Positions 1-5,461 of a DNA stretch of 5,461 nt are shown here, piece after piece. Below the pieces are notes generated by a model. It was given only the letters and a program-made list of their open reading frames with translations, was not told the origin of the DNA and did no database searches. Made by a program: the position numbers and the translations under genes. Position 1 is the stretch's first letter; each line of letters starts with the position of its first letter. Origin of the DNA: Burkholderiales bacterium UBA6064 (GTDB lineage: Bacteria > Pseudomonadota > Gammaproteobacteria > Burkholderiales > Burkholderiaceae_B); the NCBI GenBank assembly GCA_002428895.1, contig DIYC01000076.1, forward strand, positions 1 through 5,461, in the 5' to 3' direction.

Positions 1-729
1 AGCAGCATTCACAATTCGGTACACTGGGGTTTTCAGAGTTTCAGCCCAAAGTGCATCGCCTACTCTGGGCGATCCAAAGGTGTAACAGGCTGCAATACCA
101 CCTGTATGTTTAATTTTTTTTGCTGCTACAGTGGCTAACGCACCGCCTAAACTATGGCCTGTAATAAACAGTGGTTTGGCTTGATATTCTGGTTGCTTTA
201 GTACAGAAATTATATCGATAAAAATCGAATTAAATGCGTGATAAAAACCAGAATGAATGTTGCCCCCTGATTCGCACTTCATTCTGACCGCATGTGCATC
301 TGATTTAAGGTCTTGTACACTATTGCCCTCTGTGCCCCTAAACGCTAAAAATAAGTATTCGTCATTATTCAGTAAAATAGCTTGTGTGCCTTGGTGGTCA
401 AAGGTTTTAATTAATCTTAAATTTAAAAATTCAATGTTTTCAATTAGTTTATTTAACTCTTGTACTGGGTCGTAGCCTACCCAATCAATTAAACGCATTA
501 ACGGCTCTACTTTTTTTTCTTTGAGTAATCGTTGGACTTCTTTGATTAATAGTTCTTGCGAGGTGTTTTTAAATAAGGAGTTAAATTTAATATAAGACAA
601 TTCAGCGATACACGCCAGGAGCCAAGCAGTGCGGTCACTGTAGGCTTGACGGTACTTAGGCAATGGTTGGCTTAATAACTGTTTAGTTTCTTCAGCTTCT
701 TGGGGTGTATTAATTAGGATGCTGGGCAT
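1..729 (-). CDS. Class 3 lipase/esterase, alpha/beta hydrolase (C-terminus outside window)
   Basis: Translating the minus strand from the ATG at 729 gives 243 residues running off the left edge. The fold is that of the class 3 (fungal-type) lipases, which hydrolyse acylglycerols or other lipid esters. Visible landmarks are FRGTE at residues 130-134 (oxyanion-side strand/loop), HSGFYHAF at 159-166, the nucleophile elbow GHSLGG at 191-196 with Ser193, and TFGSPRVGD at 217-225. The sequence stops at YRIVNAA, just before the place where the family carries the catalytic Asp (D-x-V-P motif); the His lies further on, so the triad cannot be checked here. There is no signal peptide, so a cytoplasmic or otherwise non-Sec-secreted protein is inferred. 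The N-terminal 100 residues are a helical extension I do not recognise. An in-frame TAA at 747-745 limits upstream starts. The ATG has only a weak SD and lies inside the end of a small upstream ORF, so translational coupling is possible. Substrate unknown. Confidence 0.9.
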   Translation of the reverse strand, partial: MPSILINTPQEAEETKQLLSQPLPKYRQAYSDRTAWLLACIAELSYIKFNSLFKNTSQELLIKEVQRLLKEKKVEPLMRLIDWVGYDPVQELNKLIENIEFLNLRLIKTFDHQGTQAILLNNDEYLFLAFRGTEGNSVQDLKSDAHAVRMKCESGGNIHSGFYHAFNSIFIDIISVLKQPEYQAKPLFITGHSLGGALATVAAKKIKHTGGIAACYTFGSPRVGDALWAETLKTPVYRIVNAA

Positions 730-832
730 GTGAATGACTCTGAATTAAATGGGTAAGCAGGGCTACGATGCTTTTGATGACACGTTCGATGTGTTGCACT
801 CTATCGTCAATTGGGTGGGCTGTTAGGTTCAA
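710..832 (-). CDS. Possible 40-residue small protein, TTG start, coupled to smr
   Basis: A reading frame of 40 codons plus TAA starts at TTG (832-830), which overlaps the smr TGA stop (831-829) as TTGA, the classic four-base coupling arrangement. AAAAAGG at 845-839 (minus strand) sits 6 bases before the TTG. The frame ends inside the first codons of the lipase gene, overlapping it by 20 bases. The predicted peptide begins MNLTAHPIDD, has a central amphipathic or hydrophobic helix (VIKSIVALLTHLIQ, about residues 18-31) and a His-rich tail (HSHAQHPN). I recognise no family. It may be a real small protein, a coupling leader that delivers ribosomes to the lipase start, or chance: the frame is short and there is no comparative evidence. 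A GTG at 799 would give a 29-residue form. Confidence 0.35.
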   Translation of the reverse strand: MNLTAHPIDDRVQHIERVIKSIVALLTHLIQSHSHAQHPN

Positions 833-1458
833 CGTATACCTTTTTCAGAAAAACGATTGACTTTTAACAACACAAATAAAGCACCCGCACCGCCTTGTTT
901 TTCAGGGGCTTGACAAAAAGCCAACACGGGTTTGAACTGAGGTAACCAGTGTCGCACTTTTTCTTTTAATAATGCGCCTGAATCTAATTGCCGACTTAAG
1001 CCTTTACCATGAATAATTTGTACGCATTTTAAACGACTGCGTATGCACGATTCAATAAATTCGTGAACAGCAACCCGAGCTTCTTCCAGCCTGTAACCAT
1101 GCAGATCAAGCTGTGCTTGAATCAGCCAATCGCCCCTTGCTAATTGGCGCATGGTTTGTTGATTAATGCCAGGCCTCTTAAACAGAGAGTTATCGCCGAG
1201 TTGCGCAAGTGTCACGTCTTCCCAGTGGTCGGAGAGTTCAGGCAGCCCGATGGGTAAGTCTTTGTCGTTGCGGTCACTGTTGAAGCGGTTATTCTTGAGT
1301 TTAATCGGTTCTGGTTTTTTCTTGTTAATTTGTATTCGATCAGTTTGTTTCAGGGGTGTAACGTGCTGCATCGCTTGATGAAACAAATGTGCGTCGTTAA
1401 CAAACTCAAAGTCGCTGAGTGCTTTAACAGATGTTGTAGGGGGTCTGTTTTTAGGCAT
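829..1458 (-). CDS. Smr-domain protein (SmrA/SmrB-like endonuclease family)
   Basis: This is a 209-residue protein with a C-terminal Smr (small MutS-related) domain, about residues 115-200. Its hallmarks are LDLHGY at 117-122, IHGKG at 149-153 and GGAGALFVLLK at 189-199. In E. coli SmrB the D-L-H motif is part of the site that cuts mRNA between collided ribosomes during rescue; SmrA is a related protein of less certain role. The N-terminal block LFHQAMQHVTPLK (25-37) matches the L-F-x-x-A-M-x-x-V-x-P-L-K pattern of gammaproteobacterial SmrA, and IHGKG also resembles SmrA more than SmrB's MHGHG. I therefore lean to SmrA-like without assigning a symbol. Length is close to the family's usual 180-200 residues. 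Residues 38-70 are a basic, probably disordered linker (KKKPEPIKLKNN) that could contact RNA. The gene lies 36 bases after trxB on the same strand. Its ATG has no clear SD and is preceded by an inverted repeat. Confidence 0.92.
   Translation of the reverse strand: MPKNRPPTTSVKALSDFEFVNDAHLFHQAMQHVTPLKQTDRIQINKKKPEPIKLKNNRFNSDRNDKDLPIGLPELSDHWEDVTLAQLGDNSLFKRPGINQQTMRQLARGDWLIQAQLDLHGYRLEEARVAVHEFIESCIRSRLKCVQIIHGKGLSRQLDSGALLKEKVRHWLPQFKPVLAFCQAPEKQGGAGALFVLLKVNRFSEKGIR
839..845 (-). promoter_or_regulatory. Shine-Dalgarno-like site before the small ORF's TTG
   Basis: AAAAAGG on the minus strand, within the last codons of smr, is spaced 6 bases from the TTG at 832. It is the main reason to take the small ORF seriously, because the lipase ATG at 729 has no comparable site. 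Confidence 0.35.
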
Positions 1459-1462
1459 CGGT

Positions 1463-1489
1463 TTGCTTTTAACTCAGTGTAAAAAGCAA
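1463..1489 (-). repeat. Perfect 8-bp inverted repeat in the trxB-smr gap
   Basis: On the minus strand TTGCTTTT (1489-1482) and AAAAGCAA (1470-1463) are perfect inverse complements separated by an 11-base loop. The stem is AU-rich, with two GC pairs, and has no U-tract after it, so it does not look like an intrinsic terminator. The 3' arm covers positions -12 to -5 relative to the smr ATG, where an SD would normally lie. It could influence smr translation or transcript processing. A chance repeat in AT-rich DNA is the alternative. Confidence 0.4.
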
Positions 1490-1494
1490 GAACA

Positions 1495-2544
<1,050 letters not shown>

Positions 2545-2551
2545 TTGCATT

Positions 2552-2556
2552 GGGAG
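2552..2556 (+). promoter_or_regulatory. ftsK ribosome binding site
   Basis: GGGAG lies 12 bases before the GTG at 2569, a rather long spacing. There is no SD before the alternative TTG at 2545. The same pentamer at the same distance from the -10 occurs before lolA. Confidence 0.5.
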
Positions 2557-2568
2557 ATTACGCCTGTC

Positions 2569-4875
2569 GTGAATACAAGGACTACGCAAAATACAGGTGC
2601 TATTCGGATTAACAAGCTTCTTTTAGAAGTCAGATGGCTCACGTTACTTATTTTATCCATTTACTTGGTTTTAATTTTAGGTTCTTATTCGCCCAGTGAT
2701 GACAGTTTTTTAATGAATACTGGAAGCCATAATATTCAAAATTTTGGTGGACGTCTAGGCGCGTTTGTTTCCGATTTGCTTTACTTTTTAAGTGGCTATT
2801 CAGCCTATGTGCTGGTTTTTCTATTGTTGTGGTTACTTTGGCAAGCCAAACAACAAGCGATTCAAATTGATTTGCCTCAAGCCTCAGACGTAGAGCCATT
2901 GCCGAAGTGGGTTCCTTTTGTTCGCCCAATCGCATTTTGTGCGTTGTGGTTGGGTTTAATGGGGTTAGAAAGTCTATCGATTGTGTCAGGTCAAAATTTA
3001 CCCGAAGGGACTGGTGGAATTTTAGGGCAAGCGATTTCGGGTTTTTTAAAATCGCTGGTTGGTTTACCTGGTAGTGTGATGTTTTTACTGTTATTGACCG
3101 CAACCGGTTTATCTGCATTTTTAGGGGTTAGTTGGGCGGTTATGTCCGAAGAGATTGGGTATCAGCTTGAGCGTATTTATTTTGGCACCAAATATTTTTG
3201 GGCGACTCGTAAAGATCGACAAGCAGGTAAAAAAATTGCTTTGCAACGGGTTGTTAAAGTCGAAGAAGAGCGCGAAAAAAAGGCGGAACATCTACCGTTT
3301 CGAATTGAACCGAGTTCACCCAAAGTTGAACCTTCTCCTCGCGCTATTAAAGAAAAACAGCAACCTTTATTTGAAGAAATCGAAACTGATAAATTGCCCC
3401 CTTTGCGTTTGTTGGACGAAACCCCGCAAGTGATTGAAACAATTTCTGAAGACACGCTTGAATACACCTCGCGTTTAATCGAAAAAAAATTGTCTGACTT
3501 TGGGGTTCAAGTTCAAGTGGTGGCGGCGATGCCTGGGCCAGTGATTACTCGTTTTGAAATTGAACCTGCTGCTGGTGTTAAAGGTTCACAAGTGGTGAAT
3601 TTAGCCCGTGATTTAGCGCGTGCTTTATCACTGCATTCGATTCGAGTGGTGGAAACCATTTATGGTAAAAATCTGATGGGGCTTGAGTTGCCCAATCCAA
3701 GGCGTCAAATGGTCAAGTTGACTGAAATTTTAGGCTCAGATATTTACAGTAAATCGGCTTCAGCCTTAACCATGGCGTTGGGTAAAGATATTTCGGGAAA
3801 AGCAGTGGTAGCTGATTTAGCTAAAATGCCTCATTTATTAGTGGCAGGTACAACTGGCTCGGGTAAATCGGTGGGTATTAATGCCATGATTTTATCCTTG
3901 TTGTATGGCAGCACCGCCCAAGAAGTTAGACTTATGTTAATCGACCCAAAAATGCTTGAAATGAGTGTTTATGAAGGCATTTCACACTTACTGTGCCCAG
4001 TAGTGACCGACATGCGTCATGCCGCCAACGGTTTAAATTGGGCGGTGAATGAAATGGAAAAAAGGTATCGCTTAATGAGCCATTTAGGTGTGCGAAATAT
4101 TGCAAGTTACAACAATAAAATTCGTGAGGCTAAAAAGAAAGAAGAATCTATCCCCAACCCGTTTAGTTTAACGCCTGATGCGCCCGAGCCACTCGATATA
4201 CTTCCTTTGATTGTCATCGTCATTGATGAGTTGGCAGATTTAATGATGGTGGTGGGTAAAAAAATTGAAGAGCTGATTGCACGGCTTGCACAAAAAGCAA
4301 GAGCAGCAGGTATCCATTTAATTTTAGCCACACAAAGACCATCAGTCGATGTGATTACTGGTTTAATCAAGGCCAACATTCCGACTCGAATTGCTTTTCA
4401 GGTGTCATCAAAAATCGATTCACGAACTATTTTAGATCAAATGGGTGCAGAAGCCTTGTTGGGTCAGGGCGACATGTTGTATTTGCCTCCGGGGTCGGGT
4501 AACCCACAGCGAATTCATGGCGCTTTTGTGTCTGACGATGAAGTTCACCGCGTGGTTGAATACCTCAAAGAAAAGCATGGCGAACCCAATTACATTGAAG
4601 GTATTCTTGAAGGTGGCACTGCCAACGATGAAGCCACGGGTGTGTTTGATGGCGGCAATGTCGATGGTGAAAAAGATGCTTTATACGATCAAGCTGTATC
4701 GATTGTATTAAAAAATAAACGGGCCTCAATTTCTTATGTGCAACGTAATCTAAGAATTGGCTACAATCGGGCAGCGCGATTACTTGAAAGTATGGAGCAA
4801 GCAGGTATTGTGTCAGCCATGCAATCGAACGGTAATCGAGAAATTCTTGTGAAGCAAGAATTGGTGCAAGATTAA
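2569..4875 (+). CDS. ftsK: DNA translocase FtsK
   Basis: FtsK is the septum-anchored double-stranded DNA pump that clears the chromosome terminus through the closing septum and activates XerCD recombination at dif. From the GTG at 2569 the protein has 768 residues, numbered here. Four membrane helices lie at about 23-39, 66-91, 120-139 and 163-192. A short charged linker of roughly 90 residues follows (to about 295), far shorter than E. coli's P/Q-rich linker of about 600. The motor has alpha/beta domains with Walker A GTTGSGKS at 427-434 (Lys433), Walker B IVIVIDE ending at Asp553-Glu554, and the conserved [15 protein letters not shown] block at 587-601. The C-terminal winged-helix gamma domain (about 700-765) keeps [12 protein letters not shown] at 729-740, including the Asn733, Arg737 and Glu740 positions used for KOPS reading in E. 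coli. Orientation by a GGGNAGGG-like sequence is therefore inferred. A TTG at 2545 would add eight residues but lies upstream of the predicted transcript start and lacks an SD. lolA follows on the same strand. Confidence 0.97.
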   Translation: MNTRTTQNTGAIRINKLLLEVRWLTLLILSIYLVLILGSYSPSDDSFLMNTGSHNIQNFGGRLGAFVSDLLYFLSGYSAYVLVFLLLWLLWQAKQQAIQIDLPQASDVEPLPKWVPFVRPIAFCALWLGLMGLESLSIVSGQNLPEGTGGILGQAISGFLKSLVGLPGSVMFLLLLTATGLSAFLGVSWAVMSEEIGYQLERIYFGTKYFWATRKDRQAGKKIALQRVVKVEEEREKKAEHLPFRIEPSSPKVEPSPRAIKEKQQPLFEEIETDKLPPLRLLDETPQVIETISEDTLEYTSRLIEKKLSDFGVQVQVVAAMPGPVITRFEIEPAAGVKGSQVVNLARDLARALSLHSIRVVETIYGKNLMGLELPNPRRQMVKLTEILGSDIYSKSASALTMALGKDISGKAVVADLAKMPHLLVAGTTGSGKSVGINAMILSLLYGSTAQEVRLMLIDPKMLEMSVYEGISHLLCPVVTDMRHAANGLNWAVNEMEKRYRLMSHLGVRNIASYNNKIREAKKKEESIPNPFSLTPDAPEPLDILPLIVIVIDELADLMMVVGKKIEELIARLAQKARAAGIHLILATQRPSVDVITGLIKANIPTRIAFQVSSKIDSRTILDQMGAEALLGQGDMLYLPPGSGNPQRIHGAFVSDDEVHRVVEYLKEKHGEPNYIEGILEGGTANDEATGVFDGGNVDGEKDALYDQAVSIVLKNKRASISYVQRNLRIGYNRAARLLESMEQAGIVSAMQSNGNREILVKQELVQD

Positions 4876-4901
4876 AGTATCAATGTCAGCAACGCGACGC
4901 T

Positions 4902-4917
4902 TTAAGTGATCATTTAA
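4902..4917. promoter_or_regulatory. Near-palindrome upstream of the lolA promoter
   Basis: TTAAGTGATCATTTAA is a 16-base palindrome with a single mismatched pair (G4906/T4913). It ends 4 bases before the predicted lolA -35 and is centred about 47 bases before the predicted transcript start, where activators often bind. It has no U-tract, so it is not a terminator of ftsK. No regulator is recognised, and palindromes of this kind also arise by chance in AT-rich DNA. Confidence 0.35.
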
Positions 4918-4921
4918 GTCT

Positions 4922-4950
4922 TTGTGATTCAGGTAGTTACAATGTATAAA
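4922..4950 (+). promoter_or_regulatory. Sigma70-like promoter for lolA
   Basis: TTGTGA (4922-4927, 4 of 6) and TATAAA (4945-4950, 5 of 6) have a 17-base spacer. The expected transcript start is near 4957, downstream of the ATG at 4942 and 12 bases before the TTG at 4969. Layout and flanking bases match the ftsK promoter position for position. Readthrough from ftsK may also supply lolA mRNA, as I see no intrinsic terminator between them. Confidence 0.5.
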
Positions 4951-4957
4951 TTTAAAA

Positions 4958-4962
4958 GGGAG
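4958..4962 (+). promoter_or_regulatory. lolA ribosome binding site deciding a TTG start
   Basis: AAAAGGGAG ends at 4962, 6 bases before TTG at 4969: near-ideal SD strength and spacing. The in-frame ATG at 4942 has only AGG (4931-4933) before it. This is the main argument for the TTG start. Confidence 0.6.
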
Positions 4963-4968
4963 TTTAAG

Positions 4969-5461
4969 TTGTTTGTTATTCGGTTAATCGCCTTTTTTTA
5001 TTTTGGTTTAATCGCTTCGTGGGCGATGGCAAATAACCTTGCCAGCCAGCAATTGGCTCAGTTTAATCAAACTGTTCAAACAGCTCGTGGCGAGTTTACT
5101 CAGATTGTTTTTTCACAAACAGGAAAAATTAAACAACAAAGTCAAGGGGTTTTTTCTTTTTCTCGCCCAGGGAAATTTCGTTGGCAAATTACCGATCCTT
5201 TTCCGCAAACGATTGTTTCTAATGGTAAACAGGTTATCACCTACGACCCCGATCTTGAGCAAGCCTCCATTCGTTCTGCCAATTCTGCATTAGAGTCAAC
5301 TCCTTCTGCCTTGTTGTTTGGGCAAGCGCAGCTAGATCGTTTGTTTAAAATGACTAATGTTGAAAAATCGTTGGGTGATTTAAATTGGCTTGAAGCCGAG
5401 CCATATGATTCAAGTGGGCTTTTTAATCAAATTCGTATAGGTTGGCGCGAGCAATTACCTC
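4969..5461 (+). CDS. lolA: Outer-membrane lipoprotein carrier LolA (C-terminus outside window)
   Basis: LolA is the periplasmic chaperone that takes lipoproteins released by the LolCDE transporter and passes them to LolB at the outer membrane. From the TTG at 4969, 164 codons are visible before the right edge. Residues 1-21 form a Sec signal peptide: one Arg at position 5, a hydrophobic core, and an A-M-A cleavage site before Asn22. The mature part matches LolA: an N-terminal helix (LAQFNQTVQT), ARGEFTQIVF, and SRPGKFRW at 65-72. Arg66 corresponds to the lipoprotein-handling Arg43 of mature E. coli LolA. TDPFPQTIVSNGKQVITYDP and LEQASI then match the E. coli Q-P-x-E-S-I-L-V-S-D-G-K and VEQAT regions. 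E. coli LolA has about 200 residues, so roughly 40 are missing here. An in-frame ATG at 4942 would add nine residues (MYKFKREFK) and give a more basic n-region; it is the main alternative start. Confidence 0.93.
   Translation, partial: MFVIRLIAFFYFGLIASWAMANNLASQQLAQFNQTVQTARGEFTQIVFSQTGKIKQQSQGVFSFSRPGKFRWQITDPFPQTIVSNGKQVITYDPDLEQASIRSANSALESTPSALLFGQAQLDRLFKMTNVEKSLGDLNWLEAEPYDSSGLFNQIRIGWREQLP

Noticed and set aside
2648..3118. 156-codon open frame antisense to the FtsK membrane domain
   Set aside because: It lies wholly inside ftsK. The peptide shows no domain, and the open frame is explained by the AT-rich, Leu/Phe/Gly-rich codons of the opposite strand.
4876..4941. Intrinsic terminator after ftsK
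   Set aside because: No GC-rich hairpin followed by a T-run was found; the only palindrome there is AT-rich and lacks a T-tract.
5039..5293. 84-codon ORF inside lolA in another frame
   Set aside because: The lolA frame has clear family motifs and a signal peptide; this one is a shifted shadow.

Overview
The window looks like ordinary chromosomal core sequence from an AT-rich gammaproteobacterium. It has a thioredoxin reductase close to the E. coli enzyme, a four-helix membrane FtsK with a KOPS-type gamma domain, and LolA directly downstream of FtsK. The trxB / ftsK-lolA neighbourhood is shared with E. coli, where lrp lies between trxB and ftsK; here lrp is absent and the two genes diverge from a 108-base gap. 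A marine or sulfur-oxidising gammaproteobacterium such as a Thiotrichales relative would fit the base composition, but that placement is only a guess.

Left half (minus strand, read from about 2460 down to 1): trxB, then a 36-base gap holding a small inverted repeat, then an Smr-domain protein gene. Next comes a possible 40-residue small ORF whose TTG start overlaps the smr stop. Last is a class 3 lipase/esterase that runs off the left edge. Spacing and overlaps suggest one transcription unit beginning at trxB. Right half (plus strand): ftsK (768 aa from a GTG start), a 93-base gap, and lolA (TTG start, signal peptide), which runs off the right edge. No stretch longer than 300 bases lacks a gene.

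The roles are mostly housekeeping: thiol redox balance (TrxB), a probable ribosome-collision or nucleic-acid nuclease (Smr), lipid ester hydrolysis (lipase), chromosome segregation at the septum (FtsK) and lipoprotein transport to the outer membrane (LolA). I see no sign of a mobile element, defence locus, CRISPR array or RNA gene.

The features most worth a second look are regulatory. ftsK and lolA each carry a sigma70-like promoter and an RBS in the same arrangement: -35, 17-base spacer, TATAAATT, 5 bases, GGGAG. This implies leaders of only about 10-20 bases and moves both start codons downstream of the longest ORF start. Other candidates are the coupled small ORF between smr and the lipase gene, the inverted repeat over the smr translation start, and a 16-base near-palindrome just upstream of the lolA -35.
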